From contig NZ_CP108513.1 in the NCBI RefSeq assembly GCF_035989285.1, forward strand, positions 5,084,001-5,148,000: a stretch of DNA of 64,000 nt. Reading direction: 5' to 3'. Numbering within the stretch: position 1 is the first letter of the stretch; the number at the start of each line of letters is the position of its first letter. This document shows positions 23,795 to 32,359 of this stretch, piece after piece. The notes beneath the pieces were generated by a model that ran no database searches, was not told the DNA's origin, and was given only the letters and a program-made list of their open reading frames with translations. A program made the position numbers and the translations under genes. Source of the DNA: Streptomyces sp. NBC_01235 (GTDB lineage Bacteria > Actinomycetota > Actinomycetes > Streptomycetales > Streptomycetaceae).

Positions 23795-25519
23795 GTGACG
23801 AGTAGCAGCGCGCCGCGTTCCCAGGTCCTCGACAGCACCCGTCCTACTGCGGCGCCCGGCGACTGGAAGGACCGTCTGCGCCTGTTCGGACATGCCGGAC
23901 GCCCCCGGACCGGCGTCCGCGAGCGCCTGGTTCCGCCGTTTCCGGAGCCGTCGACGCGCCTCTGGGAGCGCGCACGCCTCGATCCGGCACTGGCGTTCCG
24001 CGTCGCGAAGGCGATGGACTGGCTGGGGCCGATACTCGTCGCCCTCTCAGCCGGAGCGATCCGCTTCTGGCGCCTCGGGCAGCCGCGGGACCTCGTCTTC
24101 GACGAGACCTACTACGCCAAGGACGCCTGGGCACTGCTGCGACTCGGCTACGAGGGCACCTGGCCGGACCGCAAGATCGCCGACCCGCAGATCCTGGCGC
24201 ACCCGCGGGTGATCCCGCTCTCCGACACCGCGGCCTTCGTCGCGCACCCGCCGACGGGCAAGTGGGTGATCGGCCTCGGCGAGTGGATGTTCGGCCTCAC
24301 ACCGTTCGGCTGGCGCTTCATGACGGCGGTCCTGGGCACGTTGTCGGTGCTGATGCTGTGCCGAACAGGTCGCCGCCTGTTCCGGTCGACGGCGCTGGGC
24401 TGCCTGGCCGGCGCGCTGATGGCGGTGGACGGTCTGCATGTGGTGATGAGCCGCTCCGCTCTGCTGGACCTCGTCGTCATGTTCTTCGTACTGGCCGCGT
24501 TCGGATGCCTGCTGCTCGACCGGGACCACGCACGGGCCCGGCTCGCGGCAGCCCTCCCCGTGGGCGAGGACGGCCACGTGCGCCCGGACCGCGTCACGGG
24601 CGACCTCGCCGGGACAGGAGTTCGTCCTTGGCGGCTCGCCGCCGGTCTCTTCCTGGGACTTGCGGCCTCGACCAAGTGGAACGGCCTGTACTTCCTCGCC
24701 TTCTTCGTGGTCCTCACCCTGCTGTGGGACGTCGGCTCTCGCCGCGTGACAGGAGCCGGCCGCCCGTACCGGGCGGTGCTGCGCAAGGACCTCGGCTGGT
24801 CGCTGCTGTCCGTCGTCTTGGTCGCCGTCGTGACCTATCTGGTGACGTGGACGGGCTGGTTCCTCTCCGACAACGGCTACGGACGGCACTGGGCGGACGG
24901 CCGCGGCGGAACCTGGTCGTGGATTCCGGCCCCGCTGCGCAGCCTGTGGCACTACGAGTACGGGGTCTACCAGTTCAACGTGGGGCTGCACACTCCGCAC
25001 AAGTACGAGTCGAATCCCTGGAGTTGGCTGATCCTGGGCCGTCCTGTGCTGTTCCACTACGAGTCGCCGAAACCCGGGCGGGACGGCTGCCACGCGACGG
25101 CCGACTGCTCGCAGGCGATCCTCGCCCTGGGCACACCGCTCCTGTGGTGGTCGGCGTGCTGCGCACTCGTGTATCTGCTCTACCGATGGGCGCTGCGCCG
25201 CGACTGGCGCGCCGGCGCCGTCCTGTGCGCGGTGGCCGCCGGTTATCTGCCCTGGTTCCTGTACCAGGACCGCACGATCTTCTCCTTCTACGCGGTCGCC
25301 TTCGTGCCGTACCTGTGTCTGGCCGTGGCGATGATGCTGGGCGCGCTGCTGGGTCCGCCGGGGGCGGACGGCAGACGCCGCACGCGGGGCGCGGTGGCCG
25401 CGGGGGTGCTGGTGCTGCTCATCGCCTGGAACTTCATCTACTTCTTCCCGGTCTACACCGGGCAGACGATCCCGTACGCCGACTGGCGCGCCAGGATGTG
25501 GCTCGACACCTGGATCTGA
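23795..25519 (+). CDS. pmt: Protein O-mannosyltransferase, GT39/PMT family (574 aa)
   Basis: The enzyme moves mannose from polyprenyl-phosphate-mannose to secreted proteins at the outer face of the membrane. The first loop carries FDETYYAKD, with the acidic pair needed for catalysis, followed by RVIPLSDTAAFVAHPPTGKW. About eleven membrane segments, the loop PWSWLILGRPVLFHYESP and the C-terminal YFFPVYTGQTIPY all match actinobacterial Pmt. The start is GTG 23795. Most Streptomyces have one pmt in a conserved core position; here it sits next to an accessory STAND gene, so it may be a second copy or mark a rearranged locus. Confidence 0.9.
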   Translation: MTSSSAPRSQVLDSTRPTAAPGDWKDRLRLFGHAGRPRTGVRERLVPPFPEPSTRLWERARLDPALAFRVAKAMDWLGPILVALSAGAIRFWRLGQPRDLVFDETYYAKDAWALLRLGYEGTWPDRKIADPQILAHPRVIPLSDTAAFVAHPPTGKWVIGLGEWMFGLTPFGWRFMTAVLGTLSVLMLCRTGRRLFRSTALGCLAGALMAVDGLHVVMSRSALLDLVVMFFVLAAFGCLLLDRDHARARLAAALPVGEDGHVRPDRVTGDLAGTGVRPWRLAAGLFLGLAASTKWNGLYFLAFFVVLTLLWDVGSRRVTGAGRPYRAVLRKDLGWSLLSVVLVAVVTYLVTWTGWFLSDNGYGRHWADGRGGTWSWIPAPLRSLWHYEYGVYQFNVGLHTPHKYESNPWSWLILGRPVLFHYESPKPGRDGCHATADCSQAILALGTPLLWWSACCALVYLLYRWALRRDWRAGAVLCAVAAGYLPWFLYQDRTIFSFYAVAFVPYLCLAVAMMLGALLGPPGADGRRRTRGAVAAGVLVLLIAWNFIYFFPVYTGQTIPYADWRARMWLDTWI

Positions 25520-25542
25520 GCCCGTCCTCCGGCGAAGCCCTC

Positions 25543-25806
25543 TCAACGGGACCGGGACTCCAGCGAGGTGAAGCAGACCGTGTCCTCGGGCCCTCCGTGG
25601 TGTTCGGCGCCGTCGTCGTCGCGGTAGCGCCACTCGAAGGGCAGGCCGTGGGCGGTCTCGGAGTCCGGTCCGCTCAACCAGCTCGACCAGGGAACTCCGC
25701 CGATCGCACACGAAGAGCGCCCCTCCTCGCGACTGGCCGGAACCAGCGTCACGACCGGCCGGTCCGGACCGACGCCCGAGCGCACCGACGCACAGCCGCC
25801 AGCCAT
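25543..25806 (-). CDS. Hypothetical protein (87 aa)
   Basis: A short frame with reasonable codon bias that converges with pmt, 23 bases apart. It starts MAGGCASVRSGVGPDRPVV and ends with an acidic/aromatic part (EWRYRDDDGAEH, CFTSLES). Two or three cysteines are present. I do not recognise it. It could be a small regulatory or secreted-inhibitor-type protein, but no signal peptide is evident. Confidence 0.45.
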   Translation of the reverse strand: MAGGCASVRSGVGPDRPVVTLVPASREEGRSSCAIGGVPWSSWLSGPDSETAHGLPFEWRYRDDDGAEHHGGPEDTVCFTSLESRSR

Positions 25807-25923
25807 GTCGGCGAGATTTGACCGGTCGGAAAAAGGGAGCACGGGCGGATGGACGGACGCGAGCAGCCGACGCGCCGCCGGATCGCAGGACCGGGCCGGA
25901 CACCGATACGATCGGAAAGTCCT

Positions 25924-26090
25924 CGAAACATTCGAAGCAGACGTGCGCCATCCTGGATCTTGCCGACACGAACATCACCGATCACTGTCGAATCGCCGCC
26001 ACGCACACCCCCATTGAGCAGGCAATACACCCCCCTTTGCCGATCTCCTGGTGTGCGAATGTTTCGGGATCATTGCCGAAACCATTGACA
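25924..26090 (+). promoter_or_regulatory. Xylanase promoter region with paired CGAAACATTCG boxes
   Basis: The 11-base motif CGAAACATTCG occurs at 25924-25934, and its exact reverse complement CGAATGTTTCG at 26056-26066. The second copy overlaps an inverted repeat GTTTCGG(N8)CCGAAAC (26061-26082). TTGACA at 26085-26090 is a possible -35 box. Xylanase promoters of S. lividans carry repeated CGAAA boxes bound by a regulator, so this is the likely xylan-response operator. Confidence 0.6.
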
Positions 26091-26250
26091 GCTGGCAGGG
26101 CCATATCAAAACTGTTCGCCGTTGCCCGGCCGTGTTTGCGCGACGCCACCCGCGGTCGCCGTCGCTCCTGCTGGTCACCCACAACCCGCAGGTTCGTGTC
26201 ACGCTGCCCGGCTCCCATCGGCCTCACGAGGACGAGGAGGAAGCACGAAC

Positions 26251-27288
26251 ATGAACGACGCACCCGCACACGCACCCTCATCCGCACACCGCACGAACCG
26301 CGGACGCGGCCGCTTCGGGCCGCTCAGCCGCTTCAGGCTGCTCATCAGCGGCGTCTGCACCACCGTGCTGGTCGCCTTGGCAGCGATGACCCTGCCCGGC
26401 ACCGCCCACGCCGACACGGTCATCACGACGAACCAGACCGGCACCAACAACGGCTACTACTACTCGTTCTGGACCGACGCACCGGGCACGGTCTCCATGA
26501 ACCTGGGCTCCAGTGGCAACTACAGCACCTCCTGGAGCAACACCGGGAACTTCGTCGCAGGCAAGGGCTGGAGCACCGGCGGACGCAGGAGTGTGACCTA
26601 CTCGGGCACCTTCAACCCGTCCGGCAACGCCTACCTGGCGCTCTACGGATGGACGTCGAACCCGTTGGTCGAGTACTACATCGTCGACAACTGGGGCACC
26701 TACCGGCCCACGGGAACGTACATGGGCACCGTCACGAGCGACGGCGGCACGTACGACATCTACAAGACGACGCGGTACAACGCCCCGTCCGTAGAGGGCA
26801 CTCGCACCTTCGACCAGTACTGGAGCGTCCGGCAGTCGAAGCGGACGGGCGGCACCATCACCACCGGGAACCACTTCGACGCCTGGGCCCGCGCCGGGAT
26901 GCCGCTGGGCAGTTTCAGCTACTACATGATCCTCGCGACCGAGGGATACCAGAGCAGCGGCAACTCCAACATCACGGTGGGCGACGCCGGTTCGGGCGGG
27001 GGCGGCGGCGGGGGCGGCGGCAGCGGATGCACCGCGACCCTCTCCGCGGGCCAGCAGTGGAGCGACCGCTACAACCTCGACGTCGCCGTCACCGGATCCA
27101 GCAACTGGACGGTGACCATGAACATCCCCTCCCCCGCCAAAGTCCTCTCCACCTGGAACACCAACGCCACCTACCCCAGCGCCCAGGTCCTGACCGCCAA
27201 ACCCAACGGCAACGGCAACAACTGGGGCGTCACCATCCAGCACAACGGCAACTGGACCTGGCCGACGGTCTCCTGCACCGCGAGCTGA
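26251..27288 (+). CDS. xlnB: Secreted GH11 endo-xylanase with C-terminal CBM (345 aa)
   Basis: The enzyme hydrolyses beta-1,4-xylan outside the cell. The signal peptide has a twin-arginine-free charged start and a hydrophobic core ([20 protein letters not shown]) ending at AHA-DTV. The GH11 domain (about 55-245) carries both catalytic glutamates, in [13 protein letters not shown] and ATEGYQSSG, and is very like S. lividans XlnB. A nine-Gly linker leads to an 87-residue family-2-like binding module. ATG 26251 has GAGGAGGAA upstream. The acetylxylan esterase gene follows after 36 bases, the same order as in S. lividans. The last 293 bp are identical in DNA to the end of that next gene. Confidence 0.93.
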   Translation: MNDAPAHAPSSAHRTNRGRGRFGPLSRFRLLISGVCTTVLVALAAMTLPGTAHADTVITTNQTGTNNGYYYSFWTDAPGTVSMNLGSSGNYSTSWSNTGNFVAGKGWSTGGRRSVTYSGTFNPSGNAYLALYGWTSNPLVEYYIVDNWGTYRPTGTYMGTVTSDGGTYDIYKTTRYNAPSVEGTRTFDQYWSVRQSKRTGGTITTGNHFDAWARAGMPLGSFSYYMILATEGYQSSGNSNITVGDAGSGGGGGGGGGSGCTATLSAGQQWSDRYNLDVAVTGSSNWTVTMNIPSPAKVLSTWNTNATYPSAQVLTAKPNGNGNNWGVTIQHNGNWTWPTVSCTAS

Positions 27289-27291
27289 GCC
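26996..27291 (+). repeat. Copy 1 of a 296-bp perfect direct repeat encoding the CBM
   Basis: The sequence from the Gly-rich linker through the stop codon and three bases beyond (26996-27291) is identical, base for base as read by eye, to 28016-28311, exactly 1020 bp further on. Upstream and downstream of this block the two genes are unrelated. Confidence 0.9.
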
Positions 27292-27324
27292 GCACCCCGC
27301 CCCCAGGCTGGAGGACCACTCCGT

Positions 27325-28308
27325 ATGAGCACCAGACCACGACTCTCGTTACGCGCTCTGGTCACGAGGCTGGTCGTCGTCGCGACGGCCGCCGCGTGCA
27401 CCCTCACCGTCCAGGCCGCCGCCCCGGCGCAGGCCGCCACCTGCAACGGGTACGTCGGGCTCACCTTCGACGACGGCCCGTCCGGTACGACGACAGCCCT
27501 GCTCAACGCCCTCACCCAGAACGGGCTGCGGGCCACGATGTTCAACGAGGGCCAGTACGCCGCCGCCAACCAGGCCCAGGTCCGGGCCGAGGTCAACGCC
27601 GGCATGTGGGTCGGCAACCACAGCTACACCCACCCGCATCTGACCCAGCTCGGTCAGTCGCAGGTCGACTCGGAGATCTCCCGGACCCAGCAGGCCATCG
27701 CGGGTGCGGGAGGCGGCACGCCCGTGCTGTTCCGCCCGCCGTACGGCGAGACCAACTCGACGGTGAAGTCGGTCGAGGCCAAGTACGGCCTGACCGAGAT
27801 CATCTGGGACGTCGACTCGCAGGACTGGAACGGCGCGAGCACCGATGCGATCGTGCAGGCCGCGGCCCGCCTCACCAACGGCCAGGTCATCCTCATGCAC
27901 GACTGGCCGGCCAACACACTCGCCGCGATCCCGCGTATCGCGCAGGGGCTGGCCGCCCGCGGCCTGTGCGCCGGCATGATCTCCCCGCAGACCGGCCGCG
28001 CCGTGGCCCCCGGCAGCGGGGGCGGCGGCGGGGGCGGCGGCAGCGGATGCACCGCGACCCTCTCCGCGGGCCAGCAGTGGAGCGACCGCTACAACCTCGA
28101 CGTCGCCGTCACCGGATCCAGCAACTGGACGGTGACCATGAACATCCCCTCCCCCGCCAAAGTCCTCTCCACCTGGAACACCAACGCCACCTACCCCAGC
28201 GCCCAGGTCCTGACCGCCAAACCCAACGGCAACGGCAACAACTGGGGCGTCACCATCCAGCACAACGGCAACTGGACCTGGCCGACGGTCTCCTGCACCG
28301 CGAGCTGA
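27325..28308 (+). CDS. axeA: Secreted CE4 acetylxylan esterase with C-terminal CBM (327 aa)
   Basis: It removes acetyl groups from xylan and so helps the xylanase encoded just upstream. After a signal peptide (ends PAQAA-TCNG) comes a NodB/CE4 domain with the usual metal and catalytic motifs: [17 protein letters not shown] and FRPPYGE, then WDVDSQDWN and VILMHDW. A Gly linker and the same 87-residue CBM as in XlnB end the protein. The two genes almost certainly form an operon, as their S. lividans counterparts do. A hairpin terminator follows. Confidence 0.93.
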   Translation: MSTRPRLSLRALVTRLVVVATAAACTLTVQAAAPAQAATCNGYVGLTFDDGPSGTTTALLNALTQNGLRATMFNEGQYAAANQAQVRAEVNAGMWVGNHSYTHPHLTQLGQSQVDSEISRTQQAIAGAGGGTPVLFRPPYGETNSTVKSVEAKYGLTEIIWDVDSQDWNGASTDAIVQAAARLTNGQVILMHDWPANTLAAIPRIAQGLAARGLCAGMISPQTGRAVAPGSGGGGGGGGSGCTATLSAGQQWSDRYNLDVAVTGSSNWTVTMNIPSPAKVLSTWNTNATYPSAQVLTAKPNGNGNNWGVTIQHNGNWTWPTVSCTAS

Positions 28309-28311
28309 GCC
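28016..28311 (+). repeat. Copy 2 of the 296-bp CBM repeat
   Basis: Identical to 26996-27291; see that entry. Third-codon positions are identical too, which indicates recent duplication or ongoing gene conversion rather than selection on protein sequence alone. Confidence 0.9.
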
Positions 28312-28348
28312 ACTGACCTGGCACGTCTCCCCCGGGAGGGTGCACCAT

Positions 28349-28377
28349 CCGGCCTCGGACTCCTCGTCCGGGGCCGG
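28349..28377. terminator. Hairpin terminator between axeA and the converging secreted-protein gene
   Basis: CCGGCCTCGGAC (28349-28360) pairs with GTCCGGGGCCGG (28366-28377), one mismatch, five-base loop. It can serve both converging genes. Confidence 0.65.
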
Positions 28378-28392
28378 ACGTCGTGCGAAGCG

Positions 28393-30147
28393 TCACCGCC
28401 TGACGGTGAAGTACTGCCATGCGCCCCAAGTGCTCAGGTTGCCGATGTCCTTGCTGCTGTGGACGTACTCGGCCCGCATGCGGAACCTGCTGTCGACCGC
28501 GCCGGTCAGGCCCAGCGCCGTGGAGCCGGTGCTCGTGGTGCTGAGCGTGTGGCAGGCGGAGGTGCTCTGCGTGTGCCAGGTACCGCCGTAGTACCGCTGG
28601 ATCTGGTACAGCACGCACTGGCCGGCCTTGTCGGGCGTGACCGTGGTGTTCAACTGGGCCTTGGCGGTGTGGTGGTAGACCCGGTAGAGGAGGCTGCCGT
28701 AGTGGGTGCTCCCGTAGTAACCGCTCAGCGACTCGGACACCTTGGCGTAGGCCGACGCGGTATGGGAGGCCGTGGCCGGGGCGTAGCGGTAGTCACCGGC
28801 GAAAGCCGCGGTGAAGGTGGTCCTGCGGGTGAGTTTGTAGGCCACGGCCAGGTTGCCGTGGCTGTCCACCGTACCGGCCGTGACCAGCTCCTTCCTGCCG
28901 CCGTAGGGCTGGGCGTAGATCGCCAGGGTGCGGCCGTCGTAGGTCGTGCCGAGGTGGGCGGTGACCTTCGCGGTGGCACCGTAGGCGTACGACGGAGCGT
29001 CGATGGTGAGGGACACCGCGGTGGCGACGCGGGAGACCTGGACGGTCGCGGACGCGTGGACGGCCTGGTGGGTGGAGTCACCCGGGTAGGTCACGGTGTA
29101 GGTGTTGGCTCCCCCGACCTGCGGGGCATCGGTGATGCGGAAGGTGCCGTCGGCGGACAACGGCGCATCGGGCAGCGCCACGCCCGCAGGGTGGGCCAGG
29201 TCGGTCCTGACCACGTGGACGGCCTCGCCGGACGGGTACGGAGCCGCCGACAGCAGGCCCGAGACGGCCAGTCCGGCCGCCCGGGCGGATGTCGCCGGGG
29301 CGGTGAGGTCGAGGGTGGTCGGGGGCGGGGTCGGGAGCTGCGACGGAACCACGACCTGGTATCCGGTCGGCTGGGACCGGTTCCCGGCCGCGTCGACCCC
29401 GATGACGTTCAACGTGTGGACCCCCCAGGGCAGGGCGGTGGTCAGACTCGCCCTCCCCTCGGCGTCGGCGGGAACCCGAGCGGCGCCGCTGCCGGGCTCC
29501 TGGTCGAGGGCGTACTCGAAGTGGTCCAGCCCGCCGGCCTGACAGTCCGGAGCCGCCGCCTCGGCGCACCCGTCGGGCAGGGGGTCGCTGGAGCCGAAGC
29601 TGAACGTGGTGAGCTGGCCGGCCGCCTTCGTGGGCGTTCCCGGGCTGCCCACCGGGGGGAAGTCCGGGTCGGTGACGACCGGGGCGAGGGGTGCGCGGCC
29701 GTCCACCCTGAAGTAACAGGGCGTCGTCGGGTTCGAGTACGCCGTCCCGTCGTACGTCGACGCGTGCCAGCCGTAGGTGTGGCCGTCCGTCAAGGGCAGC
29801 GGGACGTACACGGATTGGGAGAGCACCGGCAGTCCGGAGACGGACCCGTCCGCCGCCTGCGAACCGTCCACGTCCCACGCGTGGACGACTCCCTGATACG
29901 TCACCCCGTTCACCGTCGGCCGCGGTACGCCGACGGAGACGGTGAAGCCGGCGGGAGGCGGACTGGACACGGTGTTCCAGGCCGGGCCGCTGTCGCCGGC
30001 GCAGGTCGCGCCGGCCGGCAGGGTGGGTGTCGGCAGCGCCGGGTCGATCGGGGTCTCGTCGGCGGCGGCCGCAGCCGGAAGCGCTGCCACGACCGCACCG
30101 GCCAGCAGAAGCGCGAGCCGGCCGCGTCGGTGCACGGTTCGATTCAC
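28393..30147 (-). CDS. Secreted multi-domain Ig-like protein (584 aa)
   Basis: A signal peptide (LALLLAGAVVAALPAAAA) is followed by several beta-sandwich segments. The first 200 residues bind-type repeats include VVHAWDVDG and SAYDGTAYSNPT-like strands; the middle has a Big/Ig-like repeat (AVHVVRTDLAHPAGVALPDA, TYTVTYPGDSTHQAV) and KVTAHLGTTYDGRTLAIYAQ. The C-terminal 100 residues have regularly spaced Tyr/Trp and two Cys. It is probably a surface or matrix protein. The start is set at GTG 30147, just before the signal peptide. From 30148 to 30500 upstream no gene was found. Confidence 0.7.
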   Translation of the reverse strand: MNRTVHRRGRLALLLAGAVVAALPAAAAADETPIDPALPTPTLPAGATCAGDSGPAWNTVSSPPPAGFTVSVGVPRPTVNGVTYQGVVHAWDVDGSQAADGSVSGLPVLSQSVYVPLPLTDGHTYGWHASTYDGTAYSNPTTPCYFRVDGRAPLAPVVTDPDFPPVGSPGTPTKAAGQLTTFSFGSSDPLPDGCAEAAAPDCQAGGLDHFEYALDQEPGSGAARVPADAEGRASLTTALPWGVHTLNVIGVDAAGNRSQPTGYQVVVPSQLPTPPPTTLDLTAPATSARAAGLAVSGLLSAAPYPSGEAVHVVRTDLAHPAGVALPDAPLSADGTFRITDAPQVGGANTYTVTYPGDSTHQAVHASATVQVSRVATAVSLTIDAPSYAYGATAKVTAHLGTTYDGRTLAIYAQPYGGRKELVTAGTVDSHGNLAVAYKLTRRTTFTAAFAGDYRYAPATASHTASAYAKVSESLSGYYGSTHYGSLLYRVYHHTAKAQLNTTVTPDKAGQCVLYQIQRYYGGTWHTQSTSACHTLSTTSTGSTALGLTGAVDSRFRMRAEYVHSSKDIGNLSTWGAWQYFTVRR

Positions 30148-30500
30148 AGATGTCTCACAGGTGTCTTCTTTCCGGGCAGGCGGAGGCGTGTTCGGCCGTA
30201 CCCGGGACCCTCGTCGGAGCGCGCGGCGGTTGCCCGTCGCTCCGACGCGCCCGGCCGCCGTCCCCCGTCGTCGCGGCACAGAGCCGCAGAGCACGCAGAA
30301 AATAACACCGCCTCGGACGACCTCGGCGGTCCTTGATCAAGCGTTTACCGGGTGGGGTACTCGGCTTTCCACACGTCTCCCGCAGCGCCCGTGGACTTCC
30401 CGCACGCTCGCGCACCTTGCTCACCCTGGCCCCGATCTCGCCTGGTCCTGGGCGACCTTGGGGTTGTGCGCCGTCACCTCGAAGGGGTTCGGGCACGTGC

Positions 30501-30657
30501 TCAGGCCGGGGGGCGTCCGTCGCGGTGGACGACCGTGATGTGACGGTCGGGACCGGGCACCGGCGTCTCGAGTTCGTCGAGCACGGCGACGGCCAGGTCC
30601 TCGGCGCTGATCCACGAGCGGCCGTCGGCGCCGGTGAGCAGGGTGTCGGTGCCGCGC
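30501..30657 (-). pseudogene. C-terminal fragment of an NAD(P)-binding oxidoreductase
   Basis: The frame reads RRGTDTLLTGADGRSWISAE, then DLAVAVLDELETPV and HITVVHRDGRPPA before a stop. This is the usual end of NmrA/SDR-type NAD(P)H-binding proteins (the WISxxDLAxAxLDELE segment). Everything upstream is replaced by the right end of the truncated IS element, at about 30657. The IS insertion or a later deletion has removed the rest of the gene. Confidence 0.6.
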
Positions 30658-30720
30658 CGTTGACTCGCACCTCGGGCTGAAGCCCGAGGATTCTGGCCTT
30701 CTCGACTTGTTGCTGTTCCG

Positions 30721-31506
30721 CTACGCGGCACGGGGTTCGGTCGGGAATCCGTGGCTTCCTGTTTCTTCGCGCTGCGCCGGGATTGCTCCTGGTCTTACCG
30801 GCGCTCCGCAGGCCGAGACCGCCAGTCCGGCGGCCGTCTTCACGTTGATCGCGGCGTTGGTGTCCCGGTCGTGGACGGTGCCGCAGGCGATGCAGGTCCA
30901 TTCCCGGACGCTGAGGGGTTTGGGTCCGTCCTTGACGCCGCAGGTGGAGCAGGTCTGGGAGGTCGGTTCGAACCGGCCGGTCTTGACCAGGGTGCGGCCG
31001 TACCGTTGTGCCTTGTATTCCAGCATGCTGATGAACGATGCCCATCCGGCGTCGTGCACGGACTTGGCCAGCTTCGTGCGGGCCAGTCCCGCCACCGACA
31101 GGTCCTCCACGGCGATCCCTTGGTTCTCGGAGATCAGTTTCGTGGAGAGCTGGTGGTGGAACTCGCGGCGTGCGTCGGTGACCTTGGCGTGGGCGCGGGC
31201 GACCTTGAGGCGGGCCTTGGCGCGGTTCTTTGATCCCTTCTGCTTGCGGGACAGCTCCTGCTGCGCCTTCTTCAGCTTCTTCTCCGCGCGCCGCAGGAAG
31301 CGCGGGGAGTCGATCTTCGTGCCGTCGGAGAGGACCGCGATGGGGGTCCCCCCGGACGGAGTCTGGAGGAGGGCGAGGCCAAGATCGATGCCGATGGTGC
31401 GGTCGGTTTCGGGCATCCGTGTCGCGTCGGCGGTGGGGTCGGTGCCGATGACGAAGGAGGCGAAATACCTGCCGGCCGCGTCCTTGATGACGGTGACGGA
31501 GGTGGG
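30721..31506 (-). pseudogene. tnpB: tnpB C-terminal fragment
   Basis: The homology starts at TSVTVIKDAAGRYFASFV, which corresponds to residue about 160 of the first copy, and runs to the normal end (GSHGFPTEPRAA). The three catalytic carboxylates (GIDLG, GIAVEDL, HDRDTNAA) and the zinc ribbon (CSTCG, CIACG) are intact, but the N-terminal nucleic-acid-binding half is gone. The frame continues upstream into unrelated sequence. The protein part differs from copy 1 at many positions, so the two insertions are not recent duplicates. It carries the same ten-codon palindromic insert (LLQTPSGGTP). Confidence 0.8.
31342..31368. repeat. In-frame palindromic element inside the tnpB fragment
   Basis: GGGGGTCCCCCC then GGACGGAGTCTGGAG on the plus strand is the reverse complement of the element at 1333-1362 with one change, at the homologous tnpB position. 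Confidence 0.7.
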
Positions 31507-31619
31507 GGCGGCGGACAGGCCGGTCAGCGCGCCGCCCGGGACGTCCGTCTGCGTGGCCCGCCCGATGCCCATGCCCTCCTGAAACCGCGACACCCTTCCC
31601 GACACCTTCCCGGCGCTGC

Positions 31620-31708
31620 CAACCGCCTTGCGGTCGGGTAAACCTCCCGGTGGTCGCCGTCTCCAGGGCGACCAGGGCGTCGCGGGTGTGCACGGAGCCG
31701 ACGACCAT
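31620..31708 (-). pseudogene. Possible CBS-domain fragment
   Basis: A short frame downstream of the BlaI-type gene reads MVVGSVHTRDALVALETATT. The VHTRDAL pattern is typical of the first CBS motif in CorC/HlyC-type membrane proteins, but only about 25 residues look coding before homology is lost. It may be a scrap of a gene destroyed in the same rearrangement that truncated the IS element. The assignment is weak. Confidence 0.25.
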
Positions 31709-31723
31709 GAGCAGCGCCGGCCG

Positions 31724-32146
31724 TCAGTCTTCGCCTTCGGCTTCGGCTTCGACCACTTCGATGGCCTCTTCGTCCCGGGACCGGCCCAGCAGTTCGCGCA
31801 GCAGCCGTTCGTCGTCGGGGCCGAGTCCGGTGACGAAGCTGGCCAGCACGGCCTCGCGGTCCCGCTCGGCATCCAGCACCCTGCGCATCCGGTGGGCGGC
31901 CAGCCCCGCCTCGTCCGACGCGGGCAGCCACACGAACGACCGCCCGCTGCGCTCGCGAGTGACCGCCCCCTTGGCCAGCAGGCGGGTCAGGATCGTGATC
32001 ACCGTCGTGTAGGCGAGGTCGCCGCCCAGGCGCTCCTGCACCCACCCGGCCGTGGCCGGTCCGTCCGCCTCCCGCAGCGCCGACAGGACCAGCACCTCCA
32101 GTTCGCCCTGCCCCCGCCGCCGAGGACGCCGCCGGTGATCCGTCAC
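31724..32146 (-). CDS. BlaI/MecI/CopY-family repressor (140 aa)
   Basis: A winged-helix repressor. The signature ELEVLVLSALREADGPATAG is followed by WVQERLGGDLAYTTVITILT, then RLLAKGAVTRERSGRSFVW, which is the family recognition helix and wing. The C-terminal part is the dimerisation region; its acidic tail (EAIEVVEAEAEGED) is unusually long. In this family the repressor is normally cleaved by a partner M56 protease encoded next to it. None is present here: the DNA downstream is a scrapyard of fragments, so the partner may be lost. An operator-like dyad lies upstream at 32203. Confidence 0.88.
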   Translation of the reverse strand: MTDHRRRPRRRGQGELEVLVLSALREADGPATAGWVQERLGGDLAYTTVITILTRLLAKGAVTRERSGRSFVWLPASDEAGLAAHRMRRVLDAERDREAVLASFVTGLGPDDERLLRELLGRSRDEEAIEVVEAEAEGED

Positions 32147-32202
32147 GCCCTGTCTCCTCTCCGCCGCCGTCCGTCTGCCCGGTCGGACATCGTATACCTC
32201 CT

Positions 32203-32216
32203 CTACATATCTGTAG
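32203..32216. promoter_or_regulatory. BlaI/CopY-type operator
   Basis: CTACATATCTGTAG is a near-perfect dyad of the form TACA-N4-TGTA, the pattern bound by this repressor family. It lies 57 bases before the start codon of the repressor, with the -10-like GTATAC next to it, so autoregulation is likely. Confidence 0.6.
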
Positions 32217-32299
32217 ATTCAACGGCCCGGTCCAGCACGCGGGCCTGGACACCCGAGCGTGCCGGGCCGGTACCCACCCCGCCACCCACTGGATTCGGA

Positions 32300-32316
32300 A
32301 TACCCCCAGGGGGTAT
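32300..32316. promoter_or_regulatory. CsoR-type operator upstream of the DUF4396 gene
   Basis: ATACCCCCAGGGGGTAT is a perfect 17-base palindrome that fits the CsoR consensus (ATACCCC and GGGGTAT half sites). It ends 43 bases before ATG 32360. This points to copper (or related metal) control of the gene behind it. No csoR gene is in the window. Confidence 0.65.
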
Positions 32317-32359
32317 ACAGGACGGGACGGTGGAGCCACCCGGGAACGGAGAGGAACCC

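Larger units (their letters stand above)
30657..31506 (-). mobile_element. Truncated IS200/IS605-like element (second copy, right end kept)
   Basis: Read on the minus strand, the C-terminal part of tnpB is followed by GAGAAGGCCAGAATCC and the hairpin CCTCGGGCTTCAGCCCGAGG, exactly as in the copy at 0.1-2.0 kb, then GTCAA. The left end, tnpA and the first half of tnpB are missing. The break lies near 31506. Confidence 0.75.

Noticed and set aside
23105..23805. Open frame of 219 aa overlapping the Trypco1-type gene
   Set aside because: It is Arg/Pro-rich out-of-frame shadow; the 23195-23617 frame has the family pattern.
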